From NCBI GenBank assembly GCA_034509735.1, contig JACGWO010000006.1, positions 37,565,141-37,629,140 on the forward strand: 64,000 nucleotides of DNA, given 5' to 3'. The position numbers and the translations under genes are program-made. Every line of letters begins with the position of its first letter. Position 1 is the first letter of the stretch. The stretch comes from Sesamum alatum. Its lineage: Eukaryota; Streptophyta; Magnoliopsida; Lamiales; Pedaliaceae. Below, one piece after another: positions 11,236 through 22,025 of the stretch. A model generated the notes under the pieces. It did not search any database and was not told the DNA's origin. It worked only from the letters and a program-made list of their open reading frames with translations.

Positions 11236-13203
11236 CTAGACTTTCTTCTTCGGCACCATGCCAGCAACATAGGGAACTGCAGATTGGGTGACCCATTCAT
11301 CACCTGCAAACAGTTTTCCAGGAGTAAAGCTCTGAGCAATTGCGTCATTCATATTCTGGATGCCCTTCCATCTCACGCGCCTTGACAGATCCGACCCTGG
11401 TCCACAGTTCATGTACTCCCCGTAGTATAGTGTGTCAAGTGCAAAATTTCCCTGCCATGGCGACCACCCCTCTGGTGCGATGAACCCGTCGATGAGGGTC
11501 TGCATGATGATGGTCCTGGAGAACTCCTTCCAGGGACGTCCTAGGTAAGCTTTCAAAGGCGGTACAGTGTTGATGAACGCAGGCTCGGCCATTATGTGGC
11601 AGTCCTGGAGCACAGTGGCGCCAATGCTGCGGCGTTCCTTGCGGCCTTGAGCTGTGACCATGCATGCCTGGTTTTCCATCGGCTTGCGGACTACGAGATG
11701 GCAATTCTGGAAGACGGCAGCAGCGTCACCAAATATAAAGTCGATGGTGCCGGTGATGGTGCAGTCGCGGTAGTACTGGCGGTAGGTGTGGGCATAAAGA
11801 GTGTCCTGGAAACCATACATGTGCACGTTGAAAAAGATGGCTTTGTCGCCAGATACGCGAACGGCCACTGCTTGGTGCTTCAAGGGTCCAGCGGTGTTCT
11901 CAATTGCGATGTCCTTGGCGATGAAGCCATCAGCATTCACGGCTGCAACAAAAATGCATATTTTTTAAAAATGTGTAGCAGAGGATTAGGGACCATCAAG
12001 AAAAAATCTTGTATGGATCAAGAAGCCCCAATTTGGGCAGTTGAAACTCACCAAGAGTGGCACTGTGAAAGGTTTGAGTTCCATCTACGTAGTTCTTGCT
12101 ACCGCTGATTCTAGTCTTCAACGGCCCGTCTCCGATGAGCACAATGTTGTTAACCTTCTTTGGCAAGATAACATTCTCTTTGTAAAAACCAGCCTTTACA
12201 TGAATCACGATCGGCGCATCGCTCTTCTTTGGCAAGGTGCTGAGAGCTCCATTGATGGTCTTAAACTGACCGCTTCCATCTTGCGCCACCACGATATTTG
12301 GCTTTAACGTAAATACATTGGCTGTCATCATCCTCCGGGCCTCAGCATCGACGAAAGGCGGAGGACCAGCATCAGTTACTTTTCCATCAAAGTCACTCTT
12401 GAGCTCTTCGGAGTCCGTTTGATCCACACCATATGCAAGCCTACCTTCTTCCGCGAGGAGCCGTCGGCTGAAGAATCCTCCCACTCCCTGCGACAACGAC
12501 GAAAAAATCGAGGAGATATCGCCCACCATTGCCAGGCCATTGCTCAACAACATGCCTGAAGAATGCAGCAGGTTCCTCATTTTCTCTCCTGTATCACCTG
12601 CGCAATATACATATATTAGTGCAATATGAATTTCTAACAGACAATTGAAATTGAGTATACAATTTAAGAATATTTGATAAAATTCCTAGCTAGAGATTAA
12701 CCTGTGGTGTTCTGAAAGGTGTCGAGGCACGTCTCGTGATTGGTGATGGCACCACTGAGCCACGTCTTGACATCTTCGATGTACTGCTTGAGCTTGCTCA
12801 TGTCTAAATTGCCGACTCTGTCGAAGGATCTTCTCAGGTCTTCGACGGAGGTGTCAAGCACTTCTTCACACACCTCCAGGGCCCCTTTGGTTCTGGGATC
12901 CGCAGCGGCTTGTTTGTACAGGGTGGAGTTCTTGATGGCCTCCTGGATGTCGTCGATGGCGTAGTTGAACGCCACTTTTATAAGCTCTTGAGGGTCGGAG
13001 CTGTTGGTAGAGGCCAGGCTTTTCTCGCAGGTTTTTTTGTAGTCCGTGGAGGTGCAAATGGCATGCACAGCCGTGGTACCGCCACTGTTCGGCACCGGAA
13101 CAGGATTGCCGCCTTCAACACCGGCCGCCACGGCAACGACCATCGCCACCAGGAGGAAGGAGGAGAGCCCGGATGCAGCGATCTTCTTCGTCTTGACATC
13201 CAT
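11236..13203 (-). CDS. Pectinesterase with PMEI pro-region (PME 1), 3 exons
   Basis: It encodes a secreted pectin methylesterase that de-esterifies cell-wall homogalacturonan (EC 3.1.1.11). Exons are 13203-12702, 12597-12052 and 11942-11236 (1755 bp, 584 aa), with both splice junctions restoring frame. Residues 1-32 form a signal peptide or anchor. The PMEI inhibitor-like domain spans about 45-200 (CTSTDYKKTCEKSL). The RRLL processing motif is at 212-215. The PME catalytic domain starts near 265 (DGSGQFKTI). Active-site residues are present: Q373, Q395, D396, D417 (GTIDFIFG) and R485 (LGRPW). Their spacing, 22-1-21-68, equals that of the carrot enzyme. This is a group 2 (type I) PME, and all key residues are intact. 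The stop is followed by about 200 bases and then the copia 3' LTR. A related gene lies 5 kb away in the same orientation. Confidence 0.95.
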
Positions 13204-13340
13204 TTTATCGTATTTTCTTTTGCCTGATTAAATCTTTGAGCTAAATCTCAGTGATTATTTTCTCTTTATTCTTCTACTTATTTCTGTGTTATTCATACAC
13301 TCTTCTTGAGATTGATGAAGACGAGGATGATTTGAAAGTT

Positions 13341-13348
13341 ATTTATAG
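13341..13348 (-). promoter_or_regulatory. Probable TATA box of PME 1
   Basis: CTATAAAT on the minus strand lies about 140 bases upstream of the PME 1 start codon, leaving room for a transcription start near 13310 and a 5' UTR of about 100 bases. It is the only good TATA match in the proximal region. Confidence 0.6.
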
Positions 13349-13349
13349 G

Positions 13350-14062
13350 TGGCTGCTTGAGAATTGAAATAAAAAATTAGTGAAGAAGAATCGTTTAAAG
13401 AAAGGGAAGGCTGTGAGAGATTGTAGGGATGATGAGGAGATCAGGACATCAGGCCATGCATGCAAATTCATGGACGTGATGGAGCTGTTTGCCGTCTCGT
13501 TTTTTCAGTTGAGAAAAACTAGTTTGAGTTGGTATTAATTCGCTATTCCCATGCATATTTATCTCTACCTAGTAAATCTACTATTTTAGGAATATTTGTT
13601 TCAAGTTACTTTGGTTTTCAATTCACTACTACTAGTGGAAATTAATATGTGCTTTACATTAATTACAAATTTACGATAATAATAGTTAATTAACAATATA
13701 TCTAGCTACACTATTTATTAAGTAGTAAATACTTTTGATTGCTAAATTATATATTGAGTAAAATATCCTCTAGTAGGCTTAATAATATTCTTTCTAATTG
13801 ATAATTTTGCAAAGTAAGGATTAACACTTTGATACTCAAGTTAGTAAAGTATTTTGAAAGTAAATGAAATAGGCACACTAATTAATTAAATCGTAAGAAA
13901 TAGCAGACTTGATGATGAAATGTGCAAAAGTCGTGTGGCAGATGATGATAGCAAAACATGTGGATAACCATGCTGAAAATTGTGTGTGAGAGTTGAGGCA
14001 AGTAGAACATCAATCGAAAACTTGCTTCCTTCCTTAATCTACTTAAACCCTTATTTATAAGA
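13350..14062. other. Upstream region of PME 1, no gene seen
   Basis: AT-rich sequence with no coding signal and no repeat boundary that I can define. It holds the distal promoter of the minus-strand pectinesterase. Confidence 0.6.
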
Positions 14063-14065
14063 GTA

Positions 14066-14353
14066 CATTAGAAGAAAATTTATTATCGCCTATATTTTTT
14101 AATGGTTATGAGCTAAAAGTCATGGTCAATGGCTATTATTAACAATGATTAAATAAAATCTATACAAAAATCTAGCTCGTCCACTATGAAAGAAATATTT
14201 GCATGACTATTAGTCAGAACAAATCTTTTAGCCACACTCGCAAAAACTACAACCAACAAATACTACATACCGTTGTCAATGACTATTGATTGTGTTTATT
14301 TATTTTTAACCATAACAATTCTTAGTCATTCTTAAATATCATATTTCTTGGTG
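14066..14353 (-). mobile_element. CACTA-type MITE, copy 2 (288 bp)
   Basis: Reverse-complemented, it aligns end to end with the MITE at 2935-3241: both contain ATATGAYATTTAA near the start, GTTGTAGTTTTTGC-like blocks in the middle and a GACCATGACTTTTAG-like stretch near the end. Termini are degraded (CATTAGAAG at one end, TTGGTG at the other). The 3-bp target duplication GTA is present at 14063-14065 and 14354-14356. It is more diverged than copy 1. Confidence 0.8.
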
Positions 14354-14779
14354 GTAGGATGAGAGAAATAGTAAGGCGATCGAGGGTGGTTATCAATCTA
14401 GTTGTTCGCCACAACATATGGAGCCCAACCCAACAAGAACAATATCTACCACATCATCAAGGAAGTAGGTGAAAGTAAAGGAAGTTGTTGTTTATCATTT
14501 TTATCTAGCAGACTATAATTAATATGTTTATCCCTACTTACATGCTTTTATGGTGATGTGTCATTCAATGTGTAGAATGGGACTGACGTATCAACTGAGA
14601 TCGATGGGCCATTAGCTAGAGCTATAATTGGGCGTTGACTGGTAGTTGTCTTGTTAGTAGGTCGAAAGTAGTGCTAGAGTGACTGGGCTTGTGATTTCTT
14701 GACCTGCTGGTGTTGGGCTTTTAAGCCTGATTTTTTTAGGCTAACTTAGAGTAGACTTTGCTATTGGACTTGAAAAAAT

Positions 14780-14899
14780 GATGTACGATGCAGATTTTTT
14801 CATCGATTTTATTTAATCGAGGTTAATAACAGTTATTTAATATGATTTTTAGTCATAATCCTTAAAATTGTAGTCAACAATTATTTTTTTTCCTAGTGT
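14780..14899 (+). mobile_element. CACTA-type MITE, truncated copy 3
   Basis: About 120 bases ending TTTTCCTAGTG match the right half of the MITE at 2935-3241 (GATTTTATTTAATCGAGGTT, then ATGATTTTTAGTCAT). The left half is absent, so no target duplication can be tested. Confidence 0.7.
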
Positions 14900-14961
14900 G
14901 ATATTAATTCTTAATCAACCAACATATTCAAGGAAAATAAAGAAATAAAACACTACTATTG

Positions 14962-15050
14962 AAAGTAGACTATATACCTCATATTCGGGGGACTAAAATC
15001 CACAAGTTTTTAGTCGTGACACCTCAATCTTACCACTTGAGCAACGCTTT
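14962..15050 (-). repeat. Possible tRNA-derived SINE remnant
   Basis: The minus strand reads GTTGCTCAAGTGGTAAG, a tRNA D-arm or A-box-like sequence, followed by GAGGTGTCACGACT at roughly B-box distance. The B box is degenerate, and no tail or target duplication was identified. It could equally be a chance match inside an unidentified repeat. Confidence 0.3.
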
Positions 15051-15768
15051 ATTGATGGTTTTACACATTTATTATGTATTTCTTTAAAATGTATCATCTA
15101 TTTCTCTTTTTAACTGGAATTAATATTTTTTTGGGCAAATAACAATTTTCGTCCACTAATATAGTGGCAGTGGTATTGTAAACCAGGCTTTTAACAAAAT
15201 AGTCATTCAGGACACTAATATTTAAAAAATGACAATTTCAGTCCAATTTGCCCTAATAGGCCTGTCAATGGGCCAACATTACCCAGACCCAGGCCCATTG
15301 TAACAGGCTCAGACCCAGACCTAGGCCCGAAATTTTAAATCAGGCTCAAACCCAAACCCAAACCCATTAAATTAAAATGATTGGGTCTGGGTCTAGGTCT
15401 GGGTCGGATAGTATACCTGGTTTTACCCATTTGGACCCAGACCCAAATTTAACATAATTTTCTCTACTACTCCAAGCCTCCAACTCTCCAAGGACACCCA
15501 GTCCCACTCTCCAATTTACTCTCCTCTCTCAACTCTCCAATTTACTCTCATATCTTGAACCGCCGCCGCCGCCACCACCGTGCCCACCTCAAGGAACGCG
15601 TCTTCATCGCCCTTGTGCCCACCTCAAGGAATGCGTCGCCGCCGCCGTCGTGCCCACCTCAAGGAAGGCCCTTTACTATGCTCTCAACTTTTCGCAACGC
15701 CGCCGCCGACGCACTTACCTCAAGGAATCGTCGTCGCCTCCACCGCGCCCACACCCACACCCTTTGCC

Positions 15769-15934
15769 CTCCTCTCTCAACTCTCCTCAAGGAGCTATAG
15801 AAGCAATAAAGGCAGCATATGGAGTGGTTTTACAAATTCTTGATCCCGCAACTCCTCTCTCAACTCTCCTCAAGGAGCTATAGAAGCAATAAAGGCAGCA
15901 TATGGAGTGGTTTTACAAATTCTTGATCCCGCAA
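15769..15934 (+). repeat. 83-bp perfect tandem duplication inside the hAT cargo
   Basis: Two consecutive copies (15769-15851 and 15852-15934) start CTCCTCTCTCAACTCTCC and end ATCCCGCAA. They duplicate a pyrimidine-rich stretch plus the first 20 codons of the ARPC2-like exon. Near-perfect identity suggests a recent event. Confidence 0.92.
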
Positions 15935-15991
15935 GGGATGGTTTTGATCTCATTTTGAAACTAAACTTGTCCAAACTGCCTCCAGAAGAAG
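15874..15991 (+). pseudogene. Captured exon fragment of ARPC2 (ARP2/3 complex subunit 2)
   Basis: The frame from 15874 reads GAIEAIKAAYGVV, LQILDPARDGFDL and LKLNLSKLPPEE. This matches the plant ARPC2A segment around GAIEAIK, QILDPPRDGF and LTLKLNFSK from memory of the Arabidopsis protein. A GT donor-like site follows at 15992, and the sequence before 15874 is pyrimidine-rich ending in AG, so a whole exon with intron edges appears captured. A partial duplicate lies at 15791-15850. ARPC2 is an actin-nucleation complex subunit; this fragment alone has no start codon context and cannot supply that function. Confidence 0.8.
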
Positions 15992-16754
15992 GTTGAGTGA
16001 GTTTCAATTTTAAGGTCATTCATGGTGATGCTAAGTGATAAATAATCCCTGTTATGGAAACCTTCGAAGTTATTTTCTCCTTTACTTATTCCTTGTTGCC
16101 TTTTGTTTTGAGTATTTCAATGTAAATCCCTGTTTCGGGTACTTTCCCAATCTAACAGTTTTGAGCTGATAATTTTTGGGCAGTGGATGATATTATTGTG
16201 AATTTCTCTTTAGAGACTATCTGTATGTTTTTCTTATATTTTTGCACGTTTAGAGGCCATTTCCTTTCAAGATCAAGTTGGAGAGAGAGAAACTAGTGGA
16301 AGAAATGGGCAAAAAGAAAAGAAATATATATATATATCGGGTCGGGTCCAGATCCAGACCCGAAAATCTGGGTCTTGGTAGAATATTTCGGGTCTCAAAC
16401 CCACTGGGTCTTGGACCCAGTGGGTCTGGGTCTATACATTAATTACTCTATTGAGTCTTTTATAGGGTATGGGCCTGGATAGGGTAAGACTTTACCCATT
16501 GATAGGCCTATGCCCTAATTTCACTAAAAATACTCACATGTTCAGCACGTGACAAATAAAAATTGAGGGTTTTTTTCACTCCGACCACAAGTGCTTACGT
16601 GGCAATTTAAAATCCGACCAAGATGACATGGCAGAAGTGATGTGTCAAAAGCCGGTCAAGAAATAGTAATTGAAGACACTACTTTTTATAAAATGACAAT
16701 TTTAGTCCAATTCTACTCCAGCCAATAATTTTCAAAAAATTCCAAAAAATTCTT

Positions 16755-17474
16755 GGATAAAATGGAAAAATCCCCCTATGTTTTCTCGAAGTTGCAAAAA
16801 AAACCCTGAGATAAAAAAATAGGTTAAAACGCCCCTGTGATAGATATAATTAATCAAAAAACTCCATTCCGTCAATTTTTAACGGAGAGTGTGAATCACT
16901 CTCCCACCTACGTACGATCGTTAAAGTTTTTTTTTTTAATTTTTCATCCATTTTTGGCAGATGAAAATGTCCAAATTGACTTTGCTTTAATATAAATAAC
17001 ACAAAGACCATTTAACTTCAACAATTGCAATTTGTCTTTAAATAAATAAAAATAAATTATAATATTTAAATTTTTATTATATTTTTTTAAAAGATAGAAT
17101 AAGTTCTGTTACTATTTATTTATAATAATTATATATTATTAATTAATAGTATTATTTGGTTTCCAAATATTGTAATACAATATTATTTTAGTAAATTAGT
17201 ACATAGATTTATTTTTATAAATAAAAAGTTACAAAAATTTATATATGTATATAAATAAAATATTAATTTTTAAATTATAAATACTTAATTTTAAATAAAC
17301 CTTAATAGTTTGAATTATATATATAGGCGACGATAGTTGCCCCCCGTGGCATTACAACAAGGACGAGTATGCAACATTTTGAAAAACATAAGGGAGTGTT
17401 TAGCCTATTTTCTTATTATAGGGGTATTTTTTGCAACTTCGCGCAAACACAGGGTTGATTTTTGCATTTTACCC
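16755..17474. mobile_element. Inner Mutator-like MITE nested in the outer fold-back element (720 bp)
   Basis: The termini are GGATAAAATGGAAAAATCC on the left and GGGTAAAATGCAAAAATC on the reverse strand at the right. The 9-bp target duplications AAAATTCTT at 16746-16754 and 17475-17483 are perfect. The arms share CGAAGTTGCAAAAAA and AAAATAGG. The core is almost pure A/T, with a few remaining stretches and no transposase. Confidence 0.9.
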
Positions 17475-17808
17475 AAAATTCTTGGTTGGAGTGAAATTGG
17501 ACTGGAATTGCCATTTTTTAAAATTAGTGTCCTTAATTGCTATTTTTTTGTCAGTTGACACATCACTCCTGCCATATCATCTTGAACGTATTTTTGGTTG
17601 TCACATTAGAAATTGTGGTCAGAGCGGACAAAACCCCCAATTTTTATTTGTCACGTGATGGACATATGAGCATTTCCGGCGAAATTAGGACCAACTGAAC
17701 TGAAATTGCCATTTTTAAAAAATTATTGTCCTTACTTGTTAATTTATTAAAAGCCTTATTTACAATGCCATAACCCTTATATTAGTGGACGAAACTTGCA
17801 ATTTTCCC

Positions 17809-18290
17809 TAGTTATTTTAACGTTGATCATGTGTTTTTCTTCTCTTTGTTTAACCTATATAATAGCCATAAATATATTTTTGGTCCCGTATCTTAGGTTA
17901 TTTGGCATTTTCGACCTTTAACTTTCTAGATAGGACTATCATCACGAAGCAATTTACCTCCCTGGCGCAATTTACCTCCCTAGGCAGGATGATAAATTGC
18001 TTCATTTTGCAAAATATATGGGGATAAATTACTTTATTTTAAAAAACGCAAGGGATAAATTGTTATTTATTTTGTTATAAGAAAGTAATTTACTAACTTG
18101 CATTTTTTCCCTATTTATCTAGATGAAAAAGAAGCATGGATAAAAGTGGATTGAGTTTAGGGATGATGACATGAATTCTCATTTCTTTCTCTCTCTAACT
18201 TCTATTCTAAAATTCTCAGTAAGAGTTTGCTGATAAGCTTATGAAGGAAGTCAGATATAAATAACAAAGACAAGTCCAGGCTAATCCTGA
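17809..18290. other. Spacer downstream of PME 2, no gene seen
   Basis: No coding sequence. Short repeated phrases (AGCAATTTACCTCCC-like, then GGGATAAATTGC-like in both orientations, 17945-18070) suggest an old decayed MITE whose edges I cannot place. Confidence 0.5.
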
Positions 18291-18338
18291 TGATATCATG
18301 TTCAGAAAGGCTGCGGCCGGGACGACTGCATGTAGAAA

Positions 18339-20192
18339 TTACGGCGTTGGCATTGTTATCGGCGCGCTCTGCATCAGGCCGGAGTCATATGGTATCCCTT
18401 TCCCAGCAATCCAGGAGTCACCAACCATGTATTGTCCAGGCGTAAAAGCGCCAGCCTCATTCACCGTGATCTTCTTGATTCCAGGCCACGCAACTCTACG
18501 TGCCAGATTTGCACCAGGGCCCTTATTGTTCACCTCAGCGTACCAGCAGGTGTCGAGGTGGGCCGACGTCACGTTCCAGGGAGCCCACCCCTCGGGGTCG
18601 ACCAGAGAATCCAGATAAGAATCCATGATGATAGTCCTGGAATACGGCTTCCAGGGCCGGCCAAGATAAGTCTTATACGTCGGGTCGTTGACAGGGTACT
18701 CAGGAGCTGGCATGATACGGCAGTTCTGGAGCATGATCCCCGAGGTCTCATTAACCGTGGTCCGACCCTCAGCTGTCACCAGGCACGCTCGTTGGTTTTC
18801 AAGTGGCTTCCTGACTAATAATGTGCAGTTCTGGAACACAGCCCTGGCGTTGCCGAAGATAAAGTCAATGGTGCCGCTGATGGTGCAGTCACGGAAGAAC
18901 TGGCGGTGGTTGTGGGCGAAGACGGTATCCTGGTACCCGTCTATTTGGCAGTTGTAGAAAATGGATTTGTCGCCTGATGTGCGGAGGGCCACGGCCTGGT
19001 GCATTGTGGCGCCTGCACTGTTTTCAAATCCAATGTCTTTGGCTATGAAATTGTCCCCGTCAACCCCTGCATTGTTCAATGCGATTATCATTATTATTTG
19101 GGGATAGAAAGAGTTGTGGAGGAAACAAGGGATGAGAATACATGTGTAACCATGATCATATCAATAACAAATATGATATGCAACTTATAGTCTTGCAAAT
19201 TTACCAACAGTAGCAGTCCAAAATGTTTCTGTGCCCCCAACTTTGCTTTTGTTTCCGGTAATCTTGGTTGCATTCGGGCCATCTCCAACGAACATGACGG
19301 ACCACATTGCAGTGTCTATGATAACGTTCTCCTCATACACACCTGCCTTGATGTAAATGACATATGTTTCGTTACATCTGAGAGGAACACTTTTCAAGGC
19401 TTCTCCTATGGTCATGAAATTGCCTGATCCATCTTTAGCCACTGTAACATGTGGTTTAATGTCTCCAGGGGCGGCGTGGAAGAGCCTACGAGATCTTGGA
19501 GCATGATCAAGCCAGTGTTCACCTATATAACCCTCCTTGTTGATTAAATCCATCTTATGGGCCCGTAGCCGCCTGCCAGCGCCTAGATCATTTGACTCCA
19601 GGAAATTGGAGAATCCGTTGGCCAGGGCTAAGCCATTGATCGTGAGCTCCCGCCCCAGTTTCAAAAATTCCCTCATTTTTGTGGCAGCATCTGCTTCTGC
19701 GTCCTCGAAGCAATCCAGGCATGTTTCTTGGTACGTCAAGGCACCCGTGAGCCAGGTCTTGATGTCGTCCATTAACAAACTCAAGTTGGAAATGTCAATA
19801 GAGTCAGTCCTCTCCAACGTTTTCTGGAAATCAAAGATGGAATCATTCAGGAGCTTTTGACAGGTTTGGTAGGCTTTAGCCGTCTCAGGATTCTTGGAGG
19901 CTTCCTGAAGTGTAGCTGATCGCTTGATCACATTGCCAAGCTCTTCCATTGCCGTCTTAAAACTAGTTCTGATGAGGTCTTTGGGGTCAGAGGAGATTGT
20001 GGCTTTTGAGAGGCTGGTGATGCAACTTTCCTGGTAATAGGTGTTTTGACAGAGGTCCACAATGGCTTTCTGAGATGGATTTATACCGTTGTCGTACCTG
20101 TTTTTCTTCTGGATGATGATTATGGTGGCAGCCACCACCCCGGCCACCACGAGGGTGAACAGGGCAATGATGGCTGCGTTTTTAGCTGCCAT
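18339..20192 (-). CDS. Pectinesterase with PMEI pro-region (PME 2), 2 exons
   Basis: It encodes a cell-wall pectin methylesterase. Exons are 20192-19205 and 19066-18339 (1716 bp, 571 aa), and the G|GG junction keeps frame. Residues 7-27 form a hydrophobic signal anchor followed by KKNR. The PMEI domain spans about 40-190 (CQNTYYQESC, TYQETCLDCF). There are two basic processing-like sites, RRLR at 207-210 and RRLF at 235-238. The catalytic domain begins near 245 (HVTVAKDGSG). Active-site residues are Q353, Q375, D376, D397 (GTIDFIFG) and R466 (LGRPW), all present; the D-to-R spacing is one residue longer than in PME 1. The gene has two exons against three for PME 1, because the intron before the RRL region is missing. 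It is the clear source or sister of the fragment at 2305-2620. Confidence 0.95.
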
Positions 20193-21560
20193 CTTTCTTT
20201 GTTTAAAGGTCGAGAGAAAGATGTTGAGAGTGCAAGGCCCTGATGTTCAGACCCTCGCACCTGGTCCATGTGACAAATTCCGATCAAAATTGACAGGTAT
20301 ATTTAAGATAGTAGGGGTTAAAAGAATCATTGGCAGGCCACAGATTTAGGCAAAAACCATGTTAAGTCCCCATGTTAATACTGATGCTACAAATAGAAAG
20401 GCCAAAAAAGAGGACAGCGACAGTTGAAAAATGTGAAGCTTAGAATTCATCCTCAGTATCAGGGATGATTATCCAAGCTTAATCCAAACAGAAGTTTCAG
20501 AAACAGAACGCATTTTCAACCTTCTGATAACATGTTCTAATTTTAATCCGCAGTCATTATTCTTTTGCTAAATACAAGAAAGTATCGGTTTTTCAGAAAT
20601 CCCATTTTTGCTTAGAAATTGTACAATGCAATTTACAAAATTGGAAAGAACACGCGATGATTTTGATTTTGTTCCGGTAAGAAGGTTGACTGAATTTATC
20701 ACTTGTCAAAATTGATGACAATTTCGTTTACGTAAAAGCAATATTGCAAAAATTTGTGTCGCGGATGTAGAACAATAGTACCTCAACTGTTACAGTCTTG
20801 GCATGAAATCTTGACCCCGACATCTTTACCGTTCAAAAAGCCAGGAGCCTTATGCCGCCTCCTCTTCCACCACCCAAAGACATGGTCCCCCACAATCAGT
20901 GAAAGTTAAACTGATATGAAATTAGTTTAAGGAAGGGATCAGATTCACATATGATTAAGCACAATCATTACAGATATTAACGAACAGATGCTAGATTCGA
21001 TGATCTTTTGGTTAGTTTAGTTAATAACTCTTACTTCATAGTTAACTATTAGAGTAGTAAAGGAGAAGGCCCCTGTGAACTTTATTCCCATCTTCTTTCA
21101 TGTGCAACTACCAGCTGACTAACGACGTTTTCTTACCATAATATCATCCAGACACTTGGACAAACATCGAAAACCTTCTGGAGTTCAAAAATGTTTGGAT
21201 AAAGTATTTTGCTTTTAAGTCCTAGCTTATTTGCATACTGTCACAATGCTACAAGAAATAATCCGAGTTTCGTTTTTATCTGTCCCCGTGTAAGAAACCA
21301 AACCGTTAAAATCTGTATTGAAGGTAAACCGTGGTATAGTTACCTCTTTTGAGTCAATTGATGAAGAAAATGCTTTTCTAGAAAACAGAATCTATCGCGT
21401 GGATGAGCCACTAGTAAGCGGACACATCTTTGAACAAATACGTATTTCCCTGTGCAGTGAAAGGACGATCATACAATTCCTTCATTAAAACTACGTATAC
21501 ATGCCATGCATTAAGCTACGAATTAACAAAAGTTGGATTCTTTACGTTCTCTTTTTCCTA
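20193..21560. other. Divergent intergenic region, no gene seen
   Basis: It lies between PME 2 (minus) and the first small-protein gene (plus), so it carries both promoters. No ORF, RNA gene or repeat border was recognised. Confidence 0.6.
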
Positions 21561-21565
21561 ATACC

Positions 21566-21584
21566 TATCTGAAAGGAATCACCA
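21566..21584 (+). promoter_or_regulatory. Shared upstream motif of small-protein gene 1
   Basis: TATCTGAAAGGAATCACCA lies about 85 bases before the TATA box (TATATAAA, 21669-21676) of the gene at 21744. The same word, almost unchanged, is found at the same relative place in front of the second and third family members. Confidence 0.6.
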
Positions 21585-21743
21585 CTTGTTGGAAAGCTAG
21601 TGGCCACATTTTTAGATTTTTTTCCGTCTCAGTAACTTCTGTTCTTCCGCTTGAGATTGAGCTATTCCTATATAAAGGGTGTTAACTTGATACCCTTTAC
21701 ATCAAGAAAAACTAATCTATCCTCTATTTCTTCCATATACTAA

Positions 21744-22025
21744 ATGGCAACCAAGGAAGATCTTATTAGAATAGGCATTGATGGCTTTGATTTGGTCGAG
21801 CGATACATGGAAAAGAAGCAATATGCTCCACAAAGACATGCAGTTCAAGGGGGCACCAGACAAGCTTGTCTGTACCAGTATCAGCCTCAGCAGGCTCATG
21901 TTTATCAGCTAAAACCAGTGTCCACAGAGGAAAAAATGATGTACAATTACGAGGTGAGACAGTTCCGTGATGCAGTCTCTGTTGTGGACTATTCTAAGAG
22001 AAAATCTGCAGCTATGTCTTATTAG
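21744..22025 (+). CDS. Small-protein tandem family, member 1 (93 aa, unknown function)
   Basis: An intronless 93-residue ORF behind a good TATA box (start codon 68 bases after TATATAAA) and followed by an AATAAA at 22178. I do not recognise the family. The N-terminus MATKEDLIRIGIDGFDL is strongly conserved among the four genes here. A basic stretch (MEKKQYAPQRH) follows, then a Tyr/Gln-rich segment (YQYQPQQAHVYQLKPV) and a C-terminal block FRDAVSVVDYSKRKS. There is no signal peptide, membrane segment or known catalytic motif; it is a basic protein, probably cytosolic or nuclear. Conservation of promoter, coding and 3' UTR sequence with the next gene points to local duplication of a complete transcription unit. 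Coding status is inferred from that conservation. Confidence 0.8.
   Translation: MATKEDLIRIGIDGFDLVERYMEKKQYAPQRHAVQGGTRQACLYQYQPQQAHVYQLKPVSTEEKMMYNYEVRQFRDAVSVVDYSKRKSAAMSY

Larger units (their letters stand above)
15257..16510. mobile_element. Non-autonomous hAT element carrying captured gene sequence (1254 bp)
   Basis: The terminal inverted repeats are TAGGCCTGTCAATGGG and TAGGCCTATCAATGGG (one mismatch). The 8-bp target duplications TGCCCTAA at 15249-15256 and 16511-16518 are perfect. Both are hAT hallmarks. Sub-terminal regions are rich in GGGTCTGGGTC/GACCCAGACCC repeats, giving a hairpin. The interior (about 15470-16290) is compositionally different, with CCGCC repeats and an ARPC2-like exon, and looks captured from host genes. 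There is no transposase ORF. Confidence 0.92.
15133..17808. mobile_element. Outer Mutator-like fold-back element, host of two nested elements
   Basis: The inverted termini begin GGGCAAATAACAATTTTCGT on the left and GGGAAAATTGCAAGTTTCGT on the reverse strand at the right, and both continue TCCACTAATATA. Homology between the arms extends inward over several hundred bases (AAATGACAATTTCAGTCCAA against AAATGGCAATTTCAGTTCAG). Flanks TATTTTTTT and TAGTTATTT agree at 7 of 9 positions, a worn 9-bp target duplication. After removing the nested hAT (15257-16510) and inner MULE (16755-17474) the element is about 685 bp and nearly all palindrome. No transposase is present. Confidence 0.8.

Noticed and set aside
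11596..12108. 170-codon plus-strand ORF over PME 1
   Set aside because: It is antisense to PME exons 2 and 3; the minus frame has all PME motifs and correct splice sites.
14066..14899. Single 834-bp CACTA element spanning both end-like sequences
   Set aside because: The outer flanks do not match, whereas 14066-14353 alone aligns end to end with the 2935 copy and has matching GTA flanks; the right piece is a separate truncated copy.
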